This document shows positions 1 to 8,714 of a stretch of 64,000 nucleotides of DNA, piece by piece. The position numbers and the translations under genes were made by a program. How positions within the stretch are numbered: position 1 is the stretch's first letter; each line of letters starts with the position of its first letter. Under the pieces are notes generated by a model. It had not been told where the DNA came from and searched no databases. It worked only from the letters and a program-made list of their open reading frames with translations. This DNA is from Meconema thalassinum (taxonomy: Eukaryota > Arthropoda > Insecta > Orthoptera > Tettigoniidae), in the NCBI GenBank assembly GCA_946902985.2, contig OX336388.2, positions 1,218,524,609 to 1,218,588,608 of the forward strand, given 5' to 3'.

Positions 1-88
1 TGATTGTAATAGTAGGGTACCTTACTTTGTATTACTCTTAATGTCTTTTATGTTGTATAAAAGAAAATGGTCGAAGCCGTCAATAAAT

Positions 89-122
89 ATGTATGTATAT
101 GTATGTATGTATGTATGTATGT
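89..122. repeat. (TATG)n microsatellite
   Basis: Short tandem array of TATG units with one imperfect unit. It sits directly outside the left arm of the inverted tRNA-like repeat, so it may mark the edge of that duplication. Confidence 0.9.
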
Positions 123-186
123 AAACATATCGTATTCTCAGAATACATTACATTGAAGTACATCCATTTTCTGTTCCTAGCACGTC

Positions 187-257
187 GGCCTGTTGGTCTA
201 GGGGTACGATCCCTGCTTCGTGTGCGAGAGGTGACGGGTTCATATCCAGGAGATGCC
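187..257 (+). tRNA. tRNA-Pro-like sequence (probably pseudo), left arm
   Basis: The body follows the eukaryotic tRNA-Pro layout: GGCCTGTTGGTCTAGGGG (A box with D arm), an anticodon arm with loop TTCGTGT, and a B box GGTTCATATCC. The anticodon position reads CGT rather than the Pro CGG, the anticodon stem has a mismatch, and the acceptor arms pair only partly. I therefore infer a decayed copy derived from tRNA-Pro(CGG), not a working gene. The internal A and B boxes could still drive Pol III transcription. Confidence 0.6.
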
Positions 258-643
258 CAGCATTTTTACTTTTGTTTTACTGTATTAGTGTGTGTTATCT
301 GTTTTTAATTCAAGTAAGGACATAATGTCTGCATCTAATACAGCCATCACAATTGACACCAGTTATCAGACAGATTCTACACCCACCCAAAGTACACGGG
401 GCTACATGACCGCGTTGTCACAGCCCCTAAACTGAGGAACGAACCAACTAGCCTACGTCCGAGGGAAAAGCCAACCTGGAGGGTAAACTGACGAAAAGAG
501 AAAAAAAGAAGCGTTTGACCTCAAACTATGTATTTATAATACCGGTATATGTACAAGTCTCGCACGAAAAAAAGAACGTTCCTAAGGTTCTTTTATACAA
601 TTTTTGAATCTTTTCAAGAGTTAAAACAAAAGTAAAAATGCTC

Positions 644-714
644 GACATCTCCGGGATATGAACCCGGCACCTCACGCACACAAAGCAGGGATCGTACCCC
701 TAGACCAACAGGCC
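644..714 (-). tRNA. tRNA-Pro-like sequence (probably pseudo), right arm
   Basis: Reverse-strand partner of the copy at 187-257. The T arm is better preserved here (CCGGGTTCATATCCCGG pairs fully). The anticodon loop reads TTTGTGT, nominal TGT where Pro would have TGG, so it differs from the other arm at the anticodon. The acceptor stem is imperfect. It is probably a pseudogene or a tRNA-derived repeat. Confidence 0.6.
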
Positions 715-779
715 GACGTGCAAGGAACAGAAAATGGAGGTACTTCAATGTAATGTATTCTGAGAATATGATATGTTTA

Positions 780-979
780 ATATTACACTACAGTATTTTA
801 CATTTAGTAAAGTATCGTAAATATAGATCAGCTCTGGCCCTATCACAAGATTTATTTTGAAACAGAGAGGATATAAGCTTCTCACTTAGTAAGCAATCGT
901 AAAGCTACCATGTGGTGACGCGAAGTCAATCGTATAACTTCGGCTTTCTACGCTACTCGCAGCCCTGTGCCTAACTGTC
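780..979. other. No feature recognised
   Basis: Non-repetitive in this window, no long open frame and no match to other parts of the window. It directly precedes the LTR-like sequence that starts near 980. Confidence 0.4.
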
Positions 980-1533
980 TGTAACGTCAAGTGGTTTCTA
1001 TGGTGATGATATTGATAGTTAGGATGCCATTCGGAATGGAAGCTGCCTTTTAAAAAATGTGATGTTGGAATTGTTATGCTCTCTGGTCGTTTTTCTTAAT
1101 GATTGAAGATTAAAAAGTTGTGGTGGATACTCTGCAAGAGATGCAGGTAATGGAAACTTGCTTATATGTCTGACAAACAGGGTTTGATAGTTATGATTGC
1201 CAGAGAATGACCAGAAAAGAAGAATTCAAGAGATGCAGGTAGTGGAAACCTGCTTATATGTTGACAAACATATATTGTTAGTTTTGATTGCCAGAGATTA
1301 ACCTGAAAAGAAGAATTATTATTAATAAATAGTGCATTTTGTGAAGTCGGTGTACTGTTCTTTGTGGGTTCATATTAGCGAGTATATCGCCCCACTACCC
1401 TGAGGTGGCAAGCTTGGAGGATTTTATATTTATTACAATGACGCACGAACGTTTGGTTAGATAAAGGACGTAACAATAAGAAAGAAGATAAGTTTATCGA
1501 TTTAAATAGCAATATATGGACAGAAAAGTTACA
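980..1533 (+). repeat. 5' LTR of element X (partial)
   Basis: From about 993 to 1533 this matches 14860-15588, including the shared end GTTACA followed by a primer-site-like sequence, so it is read as the 5' LTR of one element. It starts TGTAAC like the 3' copy but lacks about 215 bp found there near the 5' end. It also has two rather than three copies of an internal unit of about 115-130 bp (about 1115-1318). No target duplication is visible at 975-979, so the left edge may be truncated or rearranged. Confidence 0.6.
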
Positions 1534-1534
1534 A

Positions 1535-1640
1535 TGAACGCCCAACTGTGGGGCATGTTGGTGTTGGTTGACTTCAACCCACATAAGAAGAAAAGTTTAA
1601 ACAACAGCAATATTTATTAATTACAATGGCGCCCAACGTG
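1535..1640 (+). promoter_or_regulatory. tRNA-Lys-type primer binding sites, duplicated
   Basis: TGAACGCCCAACTGTGGGGC at 1535-1554 follows the LTR end, and a cleaner TGGCGCCCAACGTG at 1627-1640 follows a second TTACA end. Both match the known tRNA-Lys(1,2) primer-site consensus (TGGCGCCCAACGTGGGGC). A third, weaker version lies inside the LTR-like sequence at about 1435. The repeated 'TTACA + primer site' suggests tandem duplication of the LTR/leader junction. Confidence 0.7.
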
Positions 1641-1716
1641 AAAGCTCGAAGAATTTAATGAATCACACAAAGACAGGAGTAAGGATGGGGAAAAAAGAAT
1701 AAATAAGGAAGTTTCA

Positions 1717-1814
1717 ATGATGGCCATGTTGGAGACGCTTCTGCTCCGATATGAGAGGAGGAATACGATGGAGGAGAGGATGACAAGCTTGATGAATGGC
1801 ATGGGGGTTCGGAT
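1717..1814 (+). pseudogene. gag: gag N-terminus of element X, split by BEL insertion
   Basis: An ATG-initiated frame with Met/Glu/Arg-rich residues follows the primer site by about 75 bp and runs to 1814, where the BEL/Pao element begins. The frame resumes without shift at 11597 after the duplicated target CGGAT. The Glu/Arg-rich start resembles small gag proteins of insect LTR elements and the 22.2-22.9 kb gag in this window. The function is inferred from position (LTR, primer site, then ORF) and not from a recognised domain. Confidence 0.55.
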
Positions 1815-4690
1815 TGGGTAGATTATAGGCTGAGGAATAACCCACCCACCAAGGGAAGATGATTAAGAAAAGGAAGTGGGTTTCGGACTGGAGAAAAAGG
1901 ATAGAAAAATAGGATGAGAGTTCCACAAAAATTATAAATTTAACTTTAAATACACTTAGAGGCAGTTGCCACTGAAATTTAACTTTTTGATACCTAAAAT
2001 AGGAACGAGCTTGGTCGAGGCTAACGGGAACCGCAGCTAGGACTTGGGCGGTTTGCAAGAGAGAGGCTTTAGTATATTTCCTCCCAAGCATGTATAAAGT
2101 ACTATGTGGAAGGGTGATGGTCTGGCAAGACTGAGAGCAAACGATTTATTGTATGTCTTCTCAAAGAAATTAGTTTTTGCGAAATGATTCGAAGAATGCC
2201 AATAATTCAAGTCAAGTTTAGTATTTCCAATTTTCGAAGTTATAGAATTCCTGAAAAGAGCGACCCAGTGCTTCCAGGAAGGATAGTGACGAAAAATTAT
2301 AACTTGGAAAGTAATTTTGGTAAGTGAACCAATAGTTGCATTTGGAAATGGCTAAGCCTTTACTCAGCGAGAGGCCGGCTAAAAGCTTAGACAAAGAAGA
2401 AACACTTATCTTTTTAGAAAATTGACCATAAGTTTTCGGAGAGGATCTCCACAAGCAGGTAGCTGGCGTAGCGAGCTTTAGTTGCCTTACTGGCCAATTA
2501 GAATTAGCTATTAAAGCTAAGAGAAGCTTTGAAAAGGTTGCCACTAAGAGTTCTTGCGCAAATGCAACAAGTGGTAAAATCCCTATCAATAGATTTAATG
2601 GCATCTAGTAGGGAGAGCCAAGGAGGACAGGATCTTGTTTAACCGTTGTATTAGAAAAATGAAAAAGCGAAAAGGAACGCTTAATTTATTTAACAATTCA
2701 GGAGAAATTAATATTTTTGACAATTAAATATTTTGCAATCTTGTTAACAATTTGGGGTCGCAGACCTCCAACAACATTCAGAAATTGCTCCAGGCAAATA
2801 ACAATTCTTAAGGTTTTAAACCTAGTACTAAAACCTTGATAAGATTTTAAAAGGGCAATGAAATGATTAAAGTTTAAACATTAAATTGAGTACAAGGAGT
2901 GTACTATAAGAAATTTCTGAAAGAACATTCTAGAGAGAATAACAAATTCGAAAATAACAACAAGGAAAACATAAAGCATAAAATAGAAGTTACTACAACT
3001 TCTTATATTTAAACAGAATTACTTTATGAGAATTATACAAAAGAGGGCAGGTCACTTACTGTGAAACCTGAAGAGGTAATCAAAAAGAAGGTTCTAGACT
3101 TCCTATGTTTAATTAGAAATCACGAGCCAAATGGGGCAGTTTACATTTCGTGAGACCTAAAAATAACTCACTCAAGAGTTGAAAGAATTGTTTTCCCTAA
3201 TTTGAAGGGAGAAACAATGTAAGTTTGAAACGTGTGCTGGACACGTAATTATACAGAAATTAATTAATTACACATGAGAAAAAATGGGAGGGCACATCTA
3301 TAGATTGACACCTCGTTGAAACAGACCTAAAGTTAAAAATTTATTACGGATTGTTAGTAAGAGGTTTAGGAAAGAGAGATGGGGATTGAGGAAAAATGTT
3401 CATGGCCTTGTTTGAATATAAACGGACGATCGCGACGCGGTAGAAAAGTTGAGCAAGCACTGGTTTTCACTATAGTTCGTTGAAATATATGAGAAGTTCA
3501 CTGTATAAACACGAGAGTTTATGACAAAAAAAGTTATTGCAATGATGAAAATATCTGGTTTCACTAGGTAGGCGAGAGTCTATTTCTTGAGAAAGTTGTA
3601 AATTACAATTAAATGTGCCATAGAAAATTCCAGCAGTGGACGAAAATTCACTATTGTAGTAATTTAGAAGTGAGATTCTTCAATTTTAAATAGCATTCTC
3701 ACAAGTAAGTGAGAAATACATGACGGCAGGACTTGCAGATAAAGTACAAGATCTGGAAGGTTCCAGAACGATCTTAGCAGAAAAATGGGGCTAATGAAAA
3801 TCCAACGGAGGAACTAGCTTGGTGAATTATAGACAGCGGGTATTTAGATAATATCCCACGTGGTGAGAATATTTCTCATTTAGTTAGCGTAGGAAAAGCT
3901 ACTTTCTATTGAGTTTGGCTTAGACAGACAAAAGCTCAACATAGCAAATCCCTCGAAGAATGATTTTGCCCCAAATAATTAATCTCACGCTGTCTATAAA
4001 ATATCGTTAAAAGCATGTAATCTTTAAAATCATGAAGATGAGGTTAAAACTTGAAGCTGTACTTATCTTGGTTAAATGTTGATAGGGAAGATCCCCTTGA
4101 CGGATGCCTAGAGTTCCAACATGGCGTGGAGTGAAGAAAGTGTCTCTTGGTTTGAGGAGACTGGCTTGAGTTGAGCCCTGACTGATCGAATCAACTGCCG
4201 ACTTAGTAGTGAGAGCTGCTCAACGGAGCACGGAGGGACCGAGGAAGGGGAAAAGAGTGGGGGGTAGGAGACAAAAGGAGAACATATAAGTATTGCCAAT
4301 ATTGTAACAAAAAAATGATCTCTGGCTGAGCTGGTCTTCAAAGAGTTGATAACAGTTGATACTAGCACAGCATGGTGAGTAAAGAGGTAGACGTAGTCCT
4401 CTTGCTCATGGAGATAATAGCTGGCGATGGTAACAGGATCTGGTAGCCAAATGGATATGGAATTCCTCTTGCGCGAGGAAGAATTGAAGAGCTTCAGAGA
4501 TTCGTTGTTATATGACGCTAGGTGGGTCACAGAATATATATCTGGAACAGACTCATACAAAATATAAGCGACCTGAACCCCTAAGAGAGAACAGAAGATC
4601 ACTGTTGGTGTCTGACAAAGAGGAAGGAAAGAACATGCAAAAACATTGAAAATTATAATCTCAGGTACCGTGTATTCCAAGAATGCACCA
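1815..4690 (-). repeat. BEL/Pao 3' LTR (2876 bp)
   Basis: Near-identical to 8715-11591 (one 1-nt indel at the GTATAAAGTAC site near 2093 and roughly a dozen substitutions seen by eye). TG...CA ends on the minus strand. It is unusually long for this superfamily. It contains a 128-codon open frame at 2218-2604 and, near its U3 end, the start of the open frame 4108-4690. Confidence 0.93.
2218..2604 (-). CDS. LTR-internal ORF, 128 aa, unknown
   Basis: Open frame inside the LTR, present at full length in both LTR copies (also 9119-9505) with two or three substitutions. The N-terminus is hydrophobic (Leu/Ile/Ala-rich, residues about 3-30) and could be a signal or membrane segment; the rest is Ser/Leu/Lys-rich. 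A recognisable but internally deleted version of its N-terminal part lies in the old solo LTR near 19640-19730. I recognise no domain. It may be a chance frame in pyrimidine-rich sequence. Confidence 0.25.
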   Translation of the reverse strand: MPLNLLIGILPLVAFAQELLVATFSKLLLALIANSNWPVRQLKLATPATCLWRSSPKTYGQFSKKISVSSLSKLLAGLSLSKGLAISKCNYWFTYQNYFPSYNFSSLSFLEALGRSFQEFYNFENWKY

Positions 4691-4856
4691 TACTGGGAGG
4701 GGCAGACACCAACAGCGAACAAGAAAAACAAGTACAGTAATAAGCAATTGCGGAGAAGTAGTCTTGTGATCTGACCATTAGTGGTCAAGACTCTGAATAC
4801 CCTGACTCTCCTATCTCTTCCAGGGTAACACTCGGTCACTCTTCCAAAAGGCCAGA
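4691..4856 (-). pseudogene. pol: Pao integrase C-terminal end, frame-shifted
   Basis: Continues the DUF5641-type integrase tail: the minus strand reads residues such as GRVTECYPGRDRRVRVF, matching the usual Pao pattern 'WP-GRV-...-PG-DG-VRV'. It is separated from the upstream tail (ends 4857) by a run of ten G on the plus strand (4861-4870), and the two parts are in different frames, so a homopolymer indel is the likely break. The frame runs on across 4690 into the LTR, where it loses resemblance to integrase. Confidence 0.6.
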
Positions 4857-7514
4857 CTAGGGGGGGGGGGGTGAAACATCCCTAACTAAGACCAAGTCTC
4901 CCACTTGAATGTCGGGACTGGAAAGAAACCACTTCTGCCTCCCTTGCAAGGAAGTTAAATATTCCAAGTTCCACCTCTTCCAAAAGGAATTGCGGAGGGC
5001 TTCAAGTTTACGCCAAACAATAGGTAAATCAAAATCCCTGAAAGAATTAGGAAGGGGAGGAGGGGCAGAGAGAGAAGTGCGTGTAAGGAAGCGACCAGGT
5101 GTAAGTGGAAGGAGGTCATCAGGGTCATTGGAAAGCGGAGTTAAGGGGCGAGAGTTAACAACACCTTCAATCACAAAATAACTAGAAGCTGAGGGAAATA
5201 AAGCACTAGTAAAGATTGCGATACAACGCAAAAGGAGAATTAACAAGTTTAAACAAAGCGTATAGAGACAAGTACATCTATTCAGGATAAGAATATACCA
5301 AGTAAACAAAGAAACTATGCGAGTAGAAAGCAAGAACGCCATAGGTAACAAACGAGTAGCCATAAACAATGACCTCAAGTTATAATGAGTATCAAAGGGG
5401 TTACTCAGAAAAATACTTAAGTCAGCGAGAAACGTGACATGACAAGTATGAATACAAAAACCCATCGAACGTGACGACGAGAAAAAACCAGTTTGTTCAT
5501 CAATGAACATTACGATCGCAAAATATGTAAGCAAAGTGAAATACATGAGCGCGTGAGAAATACGCAACGAAGTTTTGAAACAAGGATCGAAGCAGTTATA
5601 GAATACGAGCATGAGTAAGTGGAATACAAAAGCAAGTGCGGCCTTGACCCACATAGTACAACGAGATAAGACATATAAATAGCTGAAAGAGTCCTTAACT
5701 GGAACAAGTTTATTTTGGGAAGTAGGTGAACGGCTTCTGTACTTGCAGGAGCGGCTCACTAGACAATGCTTGGCAATCAGCCAAAGTTGAGATAAGAGAA
5801 ACTTGCTTTGAACTGTGTCAAGCGTACAGGAAATAAACAGTGACTTGACCTTCCTCAGGCTTGTATACAAACAAGTCTGACAAACAAGCAGTTCAAAGTA
5901 CACAAACAACATTTGTTGAATCAGCTGTAACTTAAAGCAGATATTCAGGTTGACCGGCATGCAGTCAATCGTAACTTGGACGTGAAAAAGCAATTTAAAG
6001 CTATATGAAATAAAGTAAGAAATCAATTTCGCATAATTTTGAGGATCACGAAATCGGACAATTTTCAACAAAAAGAAGCTTAATTCTTCCGAGCAAAGAA
6101 GACAAGCTGGGACATTGAGAAGAAGGTTATGCATAAGAATAGTTATTCTAGATGTTAGGGAATTCAGATTTTCAAGCGGTTTCAAATTGTGAGGAAGGAG
6201 GGAGGAGCCGACCGTGGCCATCCTTCTAAATAAGGAAAGAAGTGAAACATGGCTTACAGCGAAATGATGGTGACTGATAGCCATGGTTTTACACAAGGGG
6301 AAGATAGTTTTCGAGAAAGAGTTTAAGCAATTACCTGCTATAAAAAATGACATGAGAAGGTAAACGAAATAACACAAAGCAAGGCGAACTTGAATGGCCA
6401 TCTTGTGCGGGAAGAAGGAAAAACCATTTAAACAACTTACAGAGGTAGCGTAGTTGTTCACGATGAGACATCGTTTCGGCAAGTGTTTTTCAAAATTATT
6501 GAGATCTGAAACATGAGCGTTCTCTTTTTCAGAAATGAGATTTATGTCAGCTGTGACGAAATGACATTGCGCTTTGGTTTGAAGACTGGGTTGTTGGATT
6601 TCACCAGTAATAACCCAACCAAAATTGGTGTCTCTAGCGACCACGGTTGAAGATAACTTGCGTGTTTGTTTGCGAATGCAATTCCAAAAAACATTGGCAC
6701 TGAAAAGTACATCAATGGGACCTTGAGCATTAAACTGAGAATCAGCTAACCTTAAGTGCGAGGGAATGTTTAAACCGGAAGTATTAATAGAGTGACTTGG
6801 AGTGTCCTTGCCAATACTGGTAAGAATGAGACAGTTTAAATTAAGATTGGTGTTTCTTTGGCAAACGTCTCTGATTTTCAATTTTGAAGACTGCAAAACT
6901 TGAGTTTTCAAATTGTCAATGCCGGTCACATTGATAGAAGTAGGCGATGACGAAAGACCTAGTTTTTTAATCAACGATTGCGAAACAAAGTTATGAGTTG
7001 AAGCGGAATCGAGAAGACCACGGGTTCTAAACCAATTTCCAAATTTATCTATGATTTCGAATTGTACAGTGGTCAAAAGGGTTTGCGCACTATGAAAAGT
7101 TTCGGCGTTAGAAATGCAGGAAGAAGCATTAGTTTGTTCGGAGCTGCTCTGCATGGAGCTTGAAGAGGCGGGTGCTGATGACCTCGATTTATCGTGAACG
7201 TGCAATAAAGAATGATGCGGTTTTTTACAATGGAAACAGAGATTTGATGACGTACAGTTCGAAGAAGAATGCTTAGGTGACAAGCAATTGAAACAATGTT
7301 TGCTATTTAAGACAAACTTCCTTCGATCTTCGACAGACAATTCTTTAAAGGATTTGCACAAATACAATGTGTGAAGCTTTTTACAGAGCGTGCATTTTAA
7401 CGATTTGTTAAGCGGCCTGATATCTTCTCTTGCATGATTGAAAGAAGAACGGGTTTGCTTGTTCTCGACAGATGGGGGCTGATGTCCCTTTGAAGAAGCA
7501 AGTTTTTTTTTCAA
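4857..7514 (-). CDS. pol: BEL/Pao zinc knuckle-protease-unknown-integrase tail ORF
   Basis: An 885-codon open frame. Residues about 41-100 are Cys/His-rich with a CFNC-LSPKHSSSNC knuckle. Residues about 150-310 match the Pao aspartic protease, active-site motif LLDSASTHNF near 168 and the conserved FWNCIR and FGWVITGEI blocks. Residues about 781-885 match the integrase end (EGVVNSRPLTPLS, DDLLPLTPGRFL, FWKRW, VGDLVLVRD). Between about 345 and 780 there is no reverse transcriptase, RNase H or integrase core. It is instead a Leu/Phe/Cys/Ser-rich sequence with several membrane-like stretches that I do not recognise. A complete Pao polyprotein would be about twice this length. Confidence 0.8.
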   Translation of the reverse strand: MKKKLASSKGHQPPSVENKQTRSSFNHAREDIRPLNKSLKCTLCKKLHTLYLCKSFKELSVEDRRKFVLNSKHCFNCLSPKHSSSNCTSSNLCFHCKKPHHSLLHVHDKSRSSAPASSSSMQSSSEQTNASSCISNAETFHSAQTLLTTVQFEIIDKFGNWFRTRGLLDSASTHNFVSQSLIKKLGLSSSPTSINVTGIDNLKTQVLQSSKLKIRDVCQRNTNLNLNCLILTSIGKDTPSHSINTSGLNIPSHLRLADSQFNAQGPIDVLFSANVFWNCIRKQTRKLSSTVVARDTNFGWVITGEIQQPSLQTKAQCHFVTADINLISEKENAHVSDLNNFEKHLPKRCLIVNNYATSVSCLNGFSFFPHKMAIQVRLALCYFVYLLMSFFIAGNCLNSFSKTIFPLCKTMAISHHHFAVSHVSLLSLFRRMATVGSSLLPHNLKPLENLNSLTSRITILMHNLLLNVPACLLCSEELSFFLLKIVRFRDPQNYAKLISYFISYSFKLLFHVQVTIDCMPVNLNICFKLQLIQQMLFVYFELLVCQTCLYTSLRKVKSLFISCTLDTVQSKFLLSQLWLIAKHCLVSRSCKYRSRSPTSQNKLVPVKDSFSYLYVLSRCTMWVKAALAFVFHLLMLVFYNCFDPCFKTSLRISHALMYFTLLTYFAIVMFIDEQTGFFSSSRSMGFCIHTCHVTFLADLSIFLSNPFDTHYNLRSLFMATRLLPMAFLLSTRIVSLFTWYILILNRCTCLYTLCLNLLILLLRCIAIFTSALFPSASSYFVIEGVVNSRPLTPLSNDPDDLLPLTPGRFLTRTSLSAPPPLPNSFRDFDLPIVWRKLEALRNSFWKRWNLEYLTSLQGRQKWFLSSPDIQVGDLVLVRDVSPPPP

Positions 7515-8448
7515 AAATTTGACACTGAGGATTCGTTTCGACCTTTTCGCACTGAAATGCGAGTGCTGTTAAGACTTGGCATCGGCTGTTAAGAAACGAG
7601 ATTAAGTGTAGGAAGGAAAATTCTTCCTTGCGAGCGAGTTCGATCTCCCAGGCCTTTAAAGTTGAAAAATCGAATCTTGATGTAGCCAGATGAATGAGTA
7701 TGGTGTCCCATGTTTGGACAGGCTGCTTGAGTTGGTATAATGCTCTGACATTCAACTGTATAGAGTCCAACAGGTTTCTTAAAGAGGTGACGTCATTAGG
7801 TTTGACGGCTGGTAGGTTGAAGAGACAACGTATGTGGCGAGCTACACTCAAGCGTAAATTGCCATATTTCTCTTTAAGGAGATTAAGGGCGATGTGGTAG
7901 TTGTCTGCGCTTAAAGGCAGTGACTCCACTAAGGCTAAGGCCTCACATTCCAAAGAAGTAAGGAGGAAGTAAAATTTATGTATGTCTGGGATCTCGATAT
8001 TTTCATGAATTAGGGAGCAGTAAAGTTCGTAAAAAGAATACCATTCACCTTCCTTGCCTGAGAAGTGCGGTAGGCTTATCTTGGGAAGTAACGGTTTCGG
8101 TTTGTTCTTGTGAACGGAAGCGGGTGCGAACTGGGCCGGATTGATGACCTTAGTGTCCGGTTCTGAGATATTGCGAATCAATTGGTGGGCCTTGGCAATC
8201 CCTTCAAAGTACAAGGGTTCGACCTCGTCCCGATCCGATTGAAGTTCTGGGCAAGCGGATTCAATCTCGGTTTGAATTTGATCATAATAATCATAAGACC
8301 GTTCGTACAACTTAAGGCGATGTGTTAAGATGTCTAAATCACACTCGGCGGGATTTAACTTGTTGATAAAATTTCTGAATCTAGTGAGTTGCCCTTTATA
8401 GGAAGAACGTCTAGCAATGGGAGTTTCATCTTTCTCAGTAGGAGCCAT
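7408..8448 (-). CDS. gag: BEL/Pao gag (DUF1759-type)
   Basis: 346 codons. The first ATG lies about 240 bp inside the element, downstream of the primer site. Hallmarks of Pao gag are visible: the block LPKISLPHFSGKEGEWYSFY at about residue 121, the following 'F...L...L.G.A...V.SLPLSADNY' region and the 'L.EKYGN' block. It overlaps the next frame by about 100 nt. A run of nine A on the minus strand near 7501-7510 sits at the crossover. One A fewer would fuse gag to the knuckle-protease frame, so a homopolymer insertion (or programmed shifting) explains the split. Confidence 0.88.
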   Translation of the reverse strand: MAPTEKDETPIARRSSYKGQLTRFRNFINKLNPAECDLDILTHRLKLYERSYDYYDQIQTEIESACPELQSDRDEVEPLYFEGIAKAHQLIRNISEPDTKVINPAQFAPASVHKNKPKPLLPKISLPHFSGKEGEWYSFYELYCSLIHENIEIPDIHKFYFLLTSLECEALALVESLPLSADNYHIALNLLKEKYGNLRLSVARHIRCLFNLPAVKPNDVTSLRNLLDSIQLNVRALYQLKQPVQTWDTILIHLATSRFDFSTLKAWEIELARKEEFSFLHLISFLNSRCQVLTALAFQCEKVETNPQCQIFEKKTCFFKGTSAPICREQANPFFFQSCKRRYQAA

Positions 8449-8690
8449 GACAAAGAGAATAAATTGAAATACAACTCACGAAACTGTAGAACCTTGGAGA
8501 TGCTGTCAAGTTTGCAGCAGCAAATGGGTATAAAGAACAGGACACCCCAAAGGAGACAGGAGCGGCCTCTTTCCCGTTCACAGGCTTTGCATGATGTAGT
8601 TATAACTGAAAAATCCAAAGCAGATATTAATAATTTGCAAAGTATTGTCAAATGACACTTGACAAACAATAGAAATAAAAAATGGACTCT

Positions 8691-8708
8691 CCCGGGTTTC
8701 TGGTACCA
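8691..8708 (-). promoter_or_regulatory. BEL/Pao primer binding site
   Basis: On the minus strand TGGTACCAGAAACCCGGG begins 6 nt after the LTR end. The first 11 nt resemble the 3' end of a tRNA-Leu of the ...CTGGTA-CCA type; the match does not extend further. Placement is right for a primer site; the tRNA identity is tentative. Confidence 0.5.
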
Positions 8709-8714
8709 ATTTTT

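Larger units (their letters stand above)
122..779. repeat. Inverted repeat with two tRNA-Pro-like arms
   Basis: Positions about 122-279 and 623-779 are near-perfect reverse complements of each other (roughly 155 bp arms, about 340 bp spacer). Each arm contains about 60 bp of conserved 5' flank, a tRNA-Pro-like body and about 20 bp of 3' tail. Because the flank upstream of the tRNA body is also conserved, this looks like an inverted segmental duplication or a TIR element rather than two independent SINE insertions, which would start at the tRNA 5' end. I see nothing recognisable in the spacer 280-622. Confidence 0.8.

Noticed and set aside
4691..4735. Polypurine tract before the BEL 3' LTR
   Set aside because: The minus strand just upstream of the LTR is not purine-rich, so no polypurine tract can be called.
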